The position numbers were made by a program, and so were the translations under genes. 64,000 bases of DNA from Pleodorina starrii. Lineage: Eukaryota > Chlorophyta > Chlorophyceae > Chlamydomonadales > Volvocaceae. Location: contig BRXU01000023.1 of the NCBI GenBank assembly GCA_030267565.1, forward strand, positions 496,001-560,000. Reading direction: 5' to 3'. Positions 47,528-59,089 of this stretch are shown piece after piece; position 1 is the first letter of the stretch, and every line of letters begins with the position of its first letter. The notes under the pieces are model-generated. The model did not search any database and was not told the origin of the DNA. It worked only from the letters and a program-made list of their open reading frames with translations.

Positions 47528-50500
47528 CTATACGGAATTCGACAGGAAGGGCGTGGCCGGGTGCGACAGCAGCGGCAGCGCCGTGGCTCCCCCCCACTGC
47601 CCCACCGCTTGCGGCCGCCCCGCCCCTGGAGCCGGGCCCTTGCCCAGACACGTCTCCAACAGCTGCCGCTTCTCGTCCTTGCCGTACATCGGAAGAAGCC
47701 ACCGCAGCTTGCTGCATTGCGTTGCGTTGCGTTGTGTGGAGCGGAACGGAGTGGAGCGGAGTGGCGGTGTGAGTTGTATCCGGGGGTTGGGCGGGGCGGG
47801 CGGGGAAGAAATGGGGGAAGGGGAAGGGGCGGCAGCGAAGCAGGCGGGCGAAAGTGAGGACCGGACCCGGGAACGTGCGTGGCAAAGGGAGCGTGCGTGC
47901 ATCGTGCCTTTCACGGTGGGTGGACCCAAAAGGATTCCCCGACAGTGCAGCAGTGCAGTCCGCACCCGACACTGCTGTTGTGCCGCGTTTATGTGTGTGG
48001 GTGTGGGTGTGGGGTGGGGTGTGGGGGGGCATTCTTCAGTGTCTGTGTGTATGCTTTTGCTTTTGCTTTTAAGTTCTTGACTGGGGTTCAACAGGCGGGG
48101 AGGGGCGTCGCAAGCTGTCGTACGTGAACCTCGGATGTCCCCATGCAGTCTCCGCCCATCGCTCTCTCTTCCTGTACTTCAGTCCCACCCCTCCTCCCCG
48201 CCTTCCCCCCAAATACATTCCCCCACCGCAGGCCCGGGGGGGGGGCAGGGGGACCCGACCCACTTGCGCCCGAAGACCTCCTCGAAGTTTCGTCGGAAGC
48301 CCTTGTTGTACGGCCAGGGATGCAGCCGGTCCTTCTCGTACATCTCTATCGTCGTACAGTTGGCGGCGATCAGCTGCCCGTGCATGGCCAGGAAGCCGGC
48401 CAGGCTGAGAGCGAAGGCGAAACAAAAGATGCTCACCACGAAGATCAGCGGCGCGCTGCACACGGCGGCGGCGGGGAGGGAGGGAGGGAGGGGAGGAAAC
48501 GGGTGGGGACAAGGAGGAAAAAGGCGGGAAGGGCGGTGAGGGGCAGGGACGGGGACAGGGCCGGGCGAGGTGCCCTTTGTGTGAGACCCCGCGCAGGCGC
48601 CTCGAGACGATGCCGCCGGAGGATGGATGGATGGATGGATGCTGCGGCTGTTGCAAGGAGCCGAGGAGCCGAGGAGCCCAACGTACGGTAACCCACCTGG
48701 GCCCTCTCAATTTGTTGTTGAAAAAGTCAATCATGCTCTTCAGCAGCAGCAGCAACCCCAGCATGCAGCCCAGCATGGCGTAGAAGATGAAGAGGAGGAA
48801 GGCCTGCGTCGCTCCAGGCAAGGGACAGAGGGCAGGGGACCGAGGGCGAACGCGAGTGGGTGGGGTGGGGAAGAGGGAGGTGTAAGGGAAAAGCGCACAA
48901 GGAGGCGCGGCAAGGAGGGGCGAGGTAGGGGCCGCACAACGTCCGCGGCGTGGGTGTATGGGACGGCGGCGTGTGGGTGGGTGCTCCCCCTGACAGCCCC
49001 CCTACAAATCTCCCCCCGTCCCCGGCCTCCGGACCCCAGGCCCCCGCAGGCGGCAGCTCATCTCATCTCAGCTCCGCTCACCCACCTTGTAATTGAGGAG
49101 CCCCACGCAGTTCACCACCCAGATACACCAGTGGTCCTGCGGCGGGTGGGCAACACCGTCAGACAGGGCAGGGCAGGGCAGGCGGGGATGTGAACCGGGG
49201 CGGGGCTGATCACGACAGCACATCCCCAATGGCTGCTCGGGCGGTGAGCACAACGCCCAACGTATCACACCTCACTGGGAATGTACCACTCCAGGGAAGA
49301 GAAGGGACCCCGCGCCGGGAGCTCGGCGCCCGGGGCTGCCCCTGCCCCAAGAGGCCAGACGTGCCCCCGCACTCCCGCCCCGCCGCCACATCGCGCCACA
49401 TCTCCCAGCCCCTGGGCCGTGTCCGTCGACAGTAACAGCGAGTCCCCAAAACACCCCACCCCCCGTAGCCCAAACCACCCATCTGCCACTCACTTCGCCC
49501 CCACGGACCGCACCATTTTGAGCACGCATCGCCCCGTGACGCTGCAGTGGTGCGCCCGCTCCGGTTTCCAGGCCTGACAGCGCTTGCAGAAGCGCGGCCG
49601 CCGCGGGTCGCGCCGGTCAAAGTAGTGGCTGCTGTACGACAGGCGCTCCAGCTCCGCACGGGCGTGCTGCGGCGGCGAGGCGAGGGTTTCGGAGCAGCAG
49701 CAGCGACAGCGTTTGGGTTGAACATCGTGTGGTGGACCGGCGCGGAGGGGTCAAACCACCCCCTGCCTCTCCCCCCCGGGCTGCCAAAGACCCAATCAGC
49801 TCCGCAGCCCTGCACATCGGAGGAGGAGCTGGTGCGCTACGGGCGCTGCTGCTGCTGCTGCTGGTGGCTGTGTGCCCCCGTTGGGCGGCAGACACGACGC
49901 CACATCCGCAGGCCGGCGCGCATCGCCGCCCGCAGCCGCCTGCAATGTGCCACAGAGGGGCGCTCCACGGCCCCCGCAGAGCCGGGCAGCTTATCTGCAG
50001 TTCGCCCGGTGCAGCAGCAGCAATGTGCGCTGCCACTAGCTGCTGCCACACGGCGGCGGCGGCCCTGCGGCCCTGCGGGTGCGGCAGCTGGGGGCGCGCG
50101 CGCGCACCACCCTCCGGCGGCAGGCAGCGGCGTGCCGCCTCGGGGGTGATGACATTTGCGCCGCCTCCTCTGCCAGTGCCGCCGCTGCTGCAGTCCCGCC
50201 GCCGCCACCTGTCCTGGCCTCCTCTCCTCTCCCGAAGCCTCCGCCCTCCCTCCCAGACGTTCGTTCCGCCTCCGCCCCCTCTACTCCCTGCCAGCCCGGG
50301 CCCCCCACAGGGGCTGCCACGGCCCCCCCCATCCCCTCCCCCGGGCACCTGATCATCGGTGAAGGGGTGCCAGTCCGGCGGCACTCTCCCGGGGTCCAGT
50401 GCCACTGTGGCCAGATAGCTCCAAATGCACATGGCGGTCTATGGCGGGAGGGAAGGGAAGGGTGGTATCCACGTGTAGGCAGGAGCCCGGAGGGGTGGGG

Positions 50501-51380
50501 AGGGGGAGTAAGAGAGAAGATACCGACCGAAGATACCGCAGGGCTTTGAAAACGTACAGGTCTTCCGACCCCCCAAGGGGATTTGGGTCGGCGAGGGGCG
50601 TTGAAAGGCGTGCCCGGCCGGGCACCGCCCTATCCCTCAGGGTGGTGTGAGACCGGCGGAATGGTGGAGGACAGAAGCCAGCACCGCGCCTGTATGAACA
50701 CTTTGGGCGAGGGGGAGGACTGATGGCGCCGCCGCCGCTGCGTAGCGGGATTGTATGGCGGTGCTCTGCTGCAGTTCGATGTCGGCCCATCGCGCAATGC
50801 AGGCGGTTACCGAAAGGCGCGCCCACTCACCACAGCAGTGAAGACCATGATGACAATTGCGCTGCCCAGAACCACGAAGACATTTTTGCTTAGAAGCATG
50901 GGCCCGAACGTGAGAGGGACGATCGCCGTGTAAATTAGCCCAACCTTTCACAGGGGCAGAGGTGGGATGGGGTGGGAATTGGGGTGGGGTGGGGAGTGAA
51001 GGCCTGTCCGGGTGAAGGCATAGGCCAACCGCACAGGCCATCCCACCAGCCAGATAAGATGCGCTAACCGGACTTCTCCGGCGGACCCGAATACACATTC
51101 GGCTCTTTCAAGGGGCCTGAGCCCCAGGACCGTCGATCGAATAACGCCCGTCACGACTTACCAACGCCAGGACTAGGAGAACCTACAAATAAGAAGACAC
51201 ATGTGAAACGTCATTTGAGTGGGCTATCCGTCCAGTGGCATGAGCAAGAATTTTAAAAGTCTGCCAGCTCTGTCCCCAACCCACCATCACATGCCCCAGA
51301 ATTCGTAGGAAGCGGCAGTACTGAAAAATATTTAGCCATTTGCTCGTTGATGAGAGCGAAGCTCCGTAGGGTTGTGACAT
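47528..51380 (-). CDS. DHHC-family protein S-acyltransferase with variant DHWC core
   Basis: Exons: 51380-51285, 51182-51162, 50944-50831, 50438-50349, 49666-49514, 49136-49086, 48803-48697, 48455-48264 and 47711-47528. Total 1008 nt, 335 aa, phases consistent. Four membrane segments are visible: two before the Cys-rich domain (exons 1-4) and two after it (YAMLGCMLGLLLLL, IFVVSIFCFAFALSLAGFL). The Cys-rich domain (residues about 132-175) reads RFCKRCQAWKPERAHHC, then SVTGRCVLKMDHWCIWVVNC. The second His of DHHC is Trp (161) and the Cys expected at position 151 is Thr, while Asp159, His160 and Cys162 remain. Downstream the usual NCTTIE (TTxE-type), PYNKGFRRNFEEVFG and WLLPMYG motifs are intact. 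Family members attach palmitate to Cys of membrane proteins, usually at Golgi, ER or plasma membrane. Exon 2 has just 21 nt. Whether this one is active is uncertain. Confidence 0.92.
50464..50492 (+). repeat. Dispersed repeat family C copy in a palmitoyltransferase intron
   Basis: GGTATCCACGTGTAGGCAGG followed by AGCCCGG is a diverged family C core. A family A fragment (GAAGATACCGCAGGG) follows at about 50530. Confidence 0.5.
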
Positions 51381-52581
51381 CGAGTTTGTTTGGTGACGAG
51401 CTCGCGGATGATCGGGCAGTGGATGGAGTTGCAGCTACCTAGATTTTCCTGGCGCTTGTCTTTGTCGTGTTTTCTTGGCAGCGAAGCATAGCGCGGAGCC
51501 CGTCAACCTCCGACCCGTAGGCGCAACGCGAGTGCCTAGGGGGTTCCGCGCAAATGTATTATATGAGATCGTTAGCTAAAGGCAAAAATTACAGAGAGAT
51601 GAAGTCTTATCTTAGCTAGTAGACCACGAGCAGAACTCCTAAAAAGAGCGGAGCCGGGCGCATCCACCAGAAGTTAGATTTCAGGTTACATCTGCTTTGC
51701 CTGCAGCCAGCTTTGACACTGCTGCTGCTGGATTGCACAGCAGCGAACAGCGGGACAGGAACGACTTTTGCGGTATCGTCCATGCACGGCACCTTCCTCC
51801 AATGAACAATCATGACGCGTACTGGCGTACAGCATAACTTGAAAATGCCAAAACAGCTAGCAACCGATGGTGATGTCGGTTCCCAGCGTCGTGAATGCCA
51901 AAGCAACCGATGTGGAAATCGATCCCCTTAGAGGTACCGCGTCGTAAATGCCAAATGTCAAATGACGCGTCATCGCCTCAAGACCAAACATACGGAATAA
52001 GTATGGCTCAATGTATTCGCGATATGCTCCATACTGCACTAGCCCGGCTTTGCATTGGAGAGCAAGTCGCATCCGCTAGACAGCCCTTGGGGGACGGCCA
52101 CACGCCACCCACTAGCTTTAATAACAGACGCCCGCAACCCCGCACCTGCGTCGGAATATCACAAAGTGCCCGCTTCCCCCCAGTCAATTATCTCGATTCC
52201 GTTGAAGGTTGAACCCTGGGTCGGTCCGTACGGGAAGTTAAGTTGCTGGGTAAGAAGCTGCAATTCTGGTGATAATTAGTAGTATGCGCCATAAGATCTG
52301 TGGAGATTTCAAGAATACTGGTAACTTGCACGTATATACATACTGTTGGTCAGCAAGTCGCCCAAACCCCAAAGGACACGGATATCAAAGTCTTACTTTA
52401 TTTTCAGCTTGTAGCCGCTGTCTATAACGCTTGTGTCTTCTATTACTGTTCAGCTGTGAGGGGTACAGTTGCACCTGGTGCTCAGCTAACATAATTCGGC
52501 TTCACTTGAAGCGCAACATCTTCAGCGAGTTAGTAGACAGCAGAGAGCTGCGGGCCTCTATAGGTCCGCGCTCGAGAAATC
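51381..52581. other. Divergent intergenic region between palmitoyltransferase and AP-1 sigma
   Basis: This 1.2-kb region of lower GC must contain both promoters and 5' UTRs. Short ORFs at 51906-51616 and 52072-51857 on the minus strand have no recognisable family and no splice support. I see no gene here. Confidence 0.5.
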
Positions 52582-54357
52582 ATGGCAAGTAGTGTTTAGG
52601 CTTGGGACCGTTGGTGTAGCTGTTCCATAGCTCACTTCGGTACTCGTCGTCGCAGATTCACTTCGTTATTCTTATGAGCCGGCAAGGAAAAGTTCGCCTT
52701 GCAAAATGGTACTCAACCTACAACATGAAGGAGCGTGCTCGGGTAGTTAAGGAGATCACCCCCATGATTCTGGCCCGGCCCCTCAAGCTCTGCAACTTTC
52801 TCGACTGGAAGAACATCAAGCTGGTATACAAGCGCTACGCCAGCCTTTATTTTGTTTGCGGGGTTGACGCGGGCGACAACGAGCTTATCACGCTGGAGAT
52901 AATCCACGAGTGAGTTGCGGGAGGGCGTCAGCGTGTCCAGCCGCGACGCATCCCCCCTTCCTCCCCTCCTCCCCGCCCCAGCCAGCCGCTATTGGCAGCG
53001 CATCAGGGATGCGCATCGCTGAATCCATCAGTTATGACGCTTGCGGGGTCAAGCACACGCGGACGTCAGACGAAAACCGTGCTGGTGGCCCCGCACCCCC
53101 ATGTGGCCACAGAGCCCCAGCACCGCCCCTTGCGCAGCACTTACAGCCCGGCGGCCGCAACACAGAAGTCACTTGCCGGCGCCATGCGAGAGTCGTGGCT
53201 GCCACTTGGGGACGTCCCCGGGGCTGCTAGTGTGGCAAGCTGGCAGCGGCGTGTAGTCGGGCGGCGGGCCGGGCACAAATTGTATCGCCCCCCACCGATT
53301 CCTCCTCCCTGCACCAAGCAACGTGCCAGTGCGGTGGGCGGGCGGTGCAGCTGCGTCCCGCTGCGCCGCACCCCAACGTCTGTCCTCCACATGCTGCACT
53401 ACAGCCCGGCATCTGGGGGCTGGGCGGCGCTTCCTCTGTTGGCGTGTAATTCAAACGCCCGCCCGGGTGCCGCCCGGTGGAGGAGCAACCCTGGGCCAAC
53501 CGCGTTGCTGGAGCCTGATCAGCGGGCTCGACTCGCACCATCGCTCTCCAAGGCGTTGCCCAGCTAAGCCAAGCTGGCCCCACGCAGACCAGACGGGTGA
53601 AAGGCAGGGGCCCTGCCCAGTCCTGGCGGGGCCTGGGCGGGATCCAACCCAGATGCGAGACGCCTGTTCCTCGCCACGCAAATAGCCTGTTGCGGCTAAG
53701 GCCCTAACCCCGGCCCCAGCCCCGGCTTTTAGTCAACCGTGCGCCGGCCAGGCCCCACCCCAAGTCCCAACCAACACCTCAACCCCCCGTTGCCGATGTT
53801 CCTGGCACTCCTGAGCCTCGTTTCCGCGCCCCCCTCCTCCCATGTGCCATTTCTGGGGCCCTTCCTTTCCTTTGGGTAGGTTTGTTGAGGTTCTGGACCG
53901 ATACTTCCAAAACGTGTGCGAGCTGGATCTGATTTTCAACTTCCACAAGGCGTACTACATTTTGGACGAGCTGCTGGTGGCGGGTGAGTGGGGGCGGAGG
54001 GAAGGAGGCAGGAGAAGATGCGACGGGCTGGGGGTGGGGTGGTGGGCCAGATGCGTTTACGGTGTGAGATGCGGAATCGGCTCCGTGGGAGGTGGATGAT
54101 GTCAAGGTCGCGGTCCAGACGTGGTTGTCGTACCATCCTTACTCTCGTCGAAGCGCGGGACCGGAGAACCGCGAGCCCACACAGCTGGGGAGCTAGTTCT
54201 TGGAAAGAGGCCGCAGTGCCGATGTCGAGACTTTTGATAAGGAAGACCCCCGAACCCTCCTCCGCTTCCAACCCCCGCCTGATAGTGTTTTCCTGTTTTG
54301 CCCTTAATATTCAGCAAACAGCAAACACCTGCAACCCAACCCCCCTTCCCCCAATGC

Positions 54358-54422
<65 letters not shown>

Positions 54423-54671
54423 TACGCCCGGCCGGTAGCCGAGGCGTGGGTTATGGAGCAGAGGGGGTGGGGTGACGGGTTTCCCCGGTCCCAGCCCCCC
54501 CCACCACCCCAATGCAACCCAATGCCGTGTTGCGCCCCCGACCCTCCCTCGTTGTCCCCAGGTGAGCTGCAGGAGCCCAGCAAGAAGGCCATCCACAAAC
54601 ACATCCACGACCAGGATCAGCTGGTGGAGAACGCAAAGAACGGAACCGCCGAGGAGGGGCAGCCCAAGTAG
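52582..54671 (+). CDS. AP1S: AP-1 clathrin adaptor complex sigma subunit
   Basis: Exons: 52582-52584 (ATG only), 52656-52909, 53880-53983 and 54562-54671. Total 471 nt, 156 aa, the normal length for a sigma-1 adaptin. Conserved longin-type residues run through the whole protein: [19 protein letters not shown]-like [65 protein letters not shown] and [16 protein letters not shown] indicates the AP-1 type rather than AP-2, AP-3 or AP-4. Its job is as the small core subunit that stabilises AP-1 and helps bind dileucine cargo at the trans-Golgi network and endosomes. The first intron starts GCAAGT right after the ATG, a GC donor. Without this splice, the best in-frame Met would be internal and would lose the conserved IHFVIL strand. 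It is divergent from the palmitoyltransferase gene. Confidence 0.95.
54358..54420 (+). repeat. AAT microsatellite, 21 units
   Basis: Twenty-one uninterrupted AAT triplets lie in the last intron of the AP-1 sigma gene. Confidence 0.98.
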
Positions 54672-57600
54672 AACACCGGAGGGGGGGCGCGGGCGCGAGC
54701 GTCAGCGCCCGGCCCGGCGGGCTGAGGCGGCGATGGCGGCGGCGGCAGCGGCAGCGGCGGCCGCCAGCAGCCCGCGGCGAGGGCGGGTGCGATGGCTGGC
54801 AACGCGTGCCGGTGCCGGCTCCTTTGTGTGGAAGAGCGTTTGTGGGCCTGGGTGGCAGAGCAACGGCACGCCTCACAGTGGGCGGCGGACGTTTTTTTCC
54901 CGGAAGAGCAGACGGGAGGCCGGTGTGCTTTGGTTTGGAATTGTGGTTTCGGGTACCGGTAGGTTGGTGCGGCGTTTGCCAGACTGGCGGCGCAACGGGG
55001 CGCGGGTGCAAGGCCACGGCCTTGGGTGGCGGGCCGGGAGGCGAAGGGAAGCGACCCCTCCAAACCCCTGCTGCACGGGGCGGTCGAGGGCCTGCGCTAG
55101 GTGCCATCAGCCACCCGCCGCGTGCTAGCACACACACACACACACACGCATACACCCCTGTCGTACTGACCACGACGGGGGATGAAATTCTTGCGCATCT
55201 TGCACATAACGCGCACACTCGTGCAAACCCAGTACCGAAACCGGTTACAGCTCGGACGGCTCGTGGGTTGCACTCACCTGTTAAGGCAGAATGAAGGAGT
55301 GCCGCACAGCTGTTCGCTGGTCAAGACGCGGTGCCGGACACGTGTCCGACAGTTCGTCACCCACCACCCGGTGACCGTTTGGACGCGAGGCGCGCTGCCG
55401 AGCATCCCCAACGGCTACAAGAAAGCTGTGGCTACCCTTTGCAGCCCCGGGGAGGGAAGGGGACAAGTGAGGCGCCTCGGTACCTCTCGGTACATGTTGG
55501 TGCGCGCATGTCATGCACCTGGGGAAACCCACCGTATCCTACAACTCTCCTAACTGCTAGCTCTCAACAGGCAGGACAAAACGTGACTCGCGCCGCACCC
55601 CCATACGGCGCAGGTGCACATGGCGCGCTTGCGGCCCATTCCACCACCTGCACGCACACACACGCACACGTCTCACGCACTTCGGTATTCCGATCCCGGC
55701 AACACACCCGACACACGTCAGCAACATTGGCAGTCCTAGGGCACCGCATGTCGCATCGCCGCCCTACCGTATCCTTGGTTTCATTTCATGTTTCGTTTCC
55801 GTACCGTAGCAATCTAGCAAAGCGTACTTTCGACGCAACGCGCGCGAGGCGGGCGGGGAGGCAGGGGAGGCGGGACACCCACCCTACCCCACCCCTCTTA
55901 ATGTCTCTGCGCAGTGCGCACCCGGGCGGGGCCAGTCCGCGCGGGGCCACGCCGGGAGAGCAGCTGCGGGGACTCCTGATCACCACATATCTCCCCCCCG
56001 GGGGGAACGGGGGGCATTGCAACCCGCTGCATGCAACGCAGCAAACACATTTATCCCGACAGCACAGCCCCGCTCTGCCCGAAGGTGACAACGCAAGCCA
56101 AGCTAACGGAAAAAGCCCAACTGCCGCTGGCGCTGGCGCTGCGGCCGCTGCCAACTACACCGGGCGCGGAAGGGCCCCTGACAACGCTCAACATCCAACT
56201 CCGGCTTCGCATGCATGTATGCATGCAGGGGGGTCCGCGCTGCCAAAATGTCGGCACCTCGCGGCAGCGGCCGTCTTCGTCGCCCTCCTCTTCTCTCACT
56301 CTCCCCCTTTTATCTCCTCAACTCCCGCTGACGTACGGTATGCCCGGTATGCCGCCCTCCCTCCCGCACGCTCACAACTCTCCAGACAGCTTATTAGACA
56401 GAGGGCGGTCCCCGCGGCAACCCGGGATCCGCGGGGGGGTTCACAGCTCGGCGTGGCGCACGCCGTACACATTCGCCTTATTGCCACATCACAACGAACG
56501 CTCCCTCCGGCCCCCTCCCTTTTGCGCGCATCTGGCGGTCGAGGGCCTGGGCTGGGTGGCCCCCGGCCGCCCGCCCGCCCGATTCCACACACACACACAT
56601 ACAGGCGAGGAGAGCGGAAACACGCAAGCACGGACGCAGCTGAAGCAGACTCCGCTGCGCGCGCTCAGGATTGACCATGAATCAAACGTGGCGCCCGGTA
56701 ATACCACACGGTAATACGGTAACGACGCGACTGCAGGTAAGGACGGCGGAAATCCTGCGGTGGCAGGGTCGAGACCGAGGTCCGCTGATTCCCGCATGCA
56801 GGCGCCCAGAGTGGCAAGACAGACACGATGTCAACGACCAGACTGCTCTTCTCCCTGCTGCTGCTGCTGCTGCTGTGGCGGCAGCGGCAGCAGCAGCTCG
56901 CGGGCTGGGTCCCGCCCCCGTGTGCTGCCGCTTTCCCACAAAAGCCCTTCCCATCCGCGCAGCGGCACCGCACCGCACCCGCCACACCCCACCCATCCAA
57001 CCTGACACACTCGAGTGCTCGCGATGGCGGCACACACACCGGGCCGTAGACACTGCCCGTGAGATCCCTCCCTCCCTCCCTTCATTATCCCATGACACTC
57101 ACTCACTCATTATTACCTCCCCCTCCCGCCCTCCCTCCCGCCCTCCAGCCATCCCGCCATATGTATACGCATTCCCGGCCTGCCCCTCCCCATCATCCGC
57201 AGCAGTCGCCCAGCGGGGCATCAGTAACCCCCGCCATCCCACGGACCCATCCACTCCACTCCACGCCAGGGCCCTTGCGCCTGCGTCGCCTCCGTCCCTC
57301 CGCCGTGGTGCCTTTTTGATTACCTCGCACAAAAACCCTAAAACCCCGCCCAGTCCTGTGCTCGCCTCCGCCAACTGATGCGGTAGATACAGATCGCGGC
57401 GCGCGCAGCCAGCGGGCGGCGTGGGCCACCGCCCCCGGGGGGAGGGGGGCCGGCCGGCTGCCACTCGGGCGCCCTCTCGGGCCCTTTGCGTCAGCCGCGT
57501 AAACGACATCACGGTCGCGCGGAGGCGAGGCAGCAGCCAGTACGGAAGCCAGTACGACAACCGTAATGCAAGTAAAGTAAACACACCAAGCAGCCCGGTT

Positions 57601-57840
57601 CTTCTGCCCATCCGCATCACCATCAACACGCGCGGCACTCAACACCAACTCAGCGCCTGCCCCAGCCTGTTCGGCCCTTATTTACCACCACCACCACCAC
57701 CACCACCACCCCGGCCAAGCTCCTGCACTGGCGCCCGCTTATTTTATCTTGGCCCTAACCGCATGCACCCCCACTACAACTCCTGCCGATCCAGATCCAG
57801 CCCCAGCTTGCCCCCCCCCTTCTTCTGTTACTTTACCGCT

Positions 57841-57873
57841 CACGGGCTCCGGCCTATACGTGGATAACCCCCC
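57841..57873 (-). repeat. Dispersed repeat family C copy (inverted)
   Basis: CACGGGCTCCGGCCTATACG followed by TGGATAACCCCCC is the clearest inverted copy of family C. Confidence 0.65.
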
Positions 57874-57954
57874 GGGTCAAATCCTCATCCTCATCCTTGT
57901 TCTGCTGCGGCTTAATGCGGCCCAAGCAGCGCATCGCACACGACACCCGCGGCG

Positions 57955-58140
57955 ACCAGCCGGCCAGCCCGCCAGCCCAGCCCGCCCGGCAGCCCAGCCA
58001 GCCAGCCCAGAGAGCCAGGCAGCCCGCCTAGGCAGTCCGCCCAGGCAGCCCGCCCAGGCCTCCAGGCCGCCAGCCCAGCTAGCCAGCCAGCCAGGCAGCC
58101 CCCCCAGGCCGCCAGGCAGCCCAGGAAGCCCAGGCAGCTG
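57955..58140 (+). repeat. Degenerate CCAG/CCCAGG-rich tandem repeat
   Basis: The stretch is built from irregular CCAGCCAGC, GGCAGCCC and CCCAGGCAG units with few other bases. It is non-coding simple DNA. Confidence 0.7.
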
Positions 58141-58175
58141 ACCGTGATGCGCACAGAACCTCGGCGCTCCCCGCC

Positions 58176-58232
58176 CCCGGGGGTGGGACACACGACCCCG
58201 GGGGTGGGACACACGACCCCGGGGGTGGACCG
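58176..58232 (+). repeat. 22-bp direct tandem repeat, about 2.5 copies
   Basis: CCCGGGGGTGGGACACACGA followed by CC is repeated in tandem. Confidence 0.8.
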
Positions 58233-58730
58233 AAAACGGAGGCACCAAAACACACACACAGCGCGCACGCGCGCAAGGGCCCAATCAAGGAACGCGACGG
58301 AGGTACCGCAGCGCACAGCACACAGCACGGCGCCGTGCACTTCTCCCCCCGCCGCCCCCCGCCCCCCCCCCGTTCCCCAATACACAAACACACACGCATG
58401 CGTTTCGCTCGCAGCGGGGCTCCGAGGCCCCACAGGTCCCCAACCCAATGCGGGACAACATCAACATCAACACATCATAATCGCCATCGCCATCGCATCG
58501 CGCCGCCCCATTCCGGGGTCATGTTAACGTAATGCAGCTATGCAGGTCGCACTGCACTGCATTGCATTGCATCGCATCTCTTCACATTGCATTCATCACA
58601 TCGCGTTCGCACATCGCATTCACATCGCACGCTCACTGCTTATTCTTAGCGCGCGCACCCACCGCCCCCCTCCCCCCAAACGGACCCGGTTCGTCCTCCA
58701 CGCCCGCCCGCTCACCTGAACATTGAGAAT

Positions 58731-58735
58731 TTACA
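58731..58735 (-). terminator. Probable polyadenylation signal (TGTAA) of the right-hand kinase
   Basis: TGTAA on the minus strand is the volvocine polyadenylation signal. It lies about 355 nt downstream of the kinase stop codon at 59090. The motif is short, so chance occurrence is possible. Confidence 0.4.
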
Positions 58736-59089
58736 TCGCAACAGCACACCACACACCACAACTGCGTCCGGCACACCGCCGCCCAACCTGCCACGGGGGA
58801 GTGGCGTACGAAATGGTTGGGAAGGGGGGGGCCGCCGCGGAGGCTGCTGTGACGCCCGGCTCCGCTGCCGTTGCCGTACTCACTCACCCACTCACCCACT
58901 CGTGCCCGTGCCCGTGCTCGGAAGCAGGCCCCGCCCGCCCCGCCCCTCCCCCCGCCCCATCTTCCTCCTCTGTCCATCAATCCATTTGATTGAAAAACCC
59001 TAAAACCACGCAACCGGCCAGCCCTCACTTTCTGTATCGGGTATCAACTAACCCCGTCTGCCAGCCAACTGCCAACTGCCAACTGCCAA

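Larger units (their letters stand above)
54672..59089. other. Convergent 4.4-kb region between AP-1 sigma and the right-hand kinase
   Basis: It holds the 3' UTR of AP-1 sigma and that of the minus-strand kinase, whose likely polyadenylation signal is at 58731-58735. It also has several CA tracts (for example 55131-55148), a degenerate CCAG-rich repeat (about 57955-58140), a 22-bp tandem (58176-58232), a family C copy (57841-57873, inverted) and telomere-like CCCTAAAAC motifs near 57335 and 58997. A 447-codon plus-strand ORF (55331-56674) exists but does not look coding. No gene is called. Confidence 0.5.

Noticed and set aside
55331..56674. Plus-strand ORF of 447 codons
   Set aside because: It is rich in Pro, His, Thr and Arg from CA and CCC tracts, has no domain, and starts without context; long open frames are common by chance at this GC.
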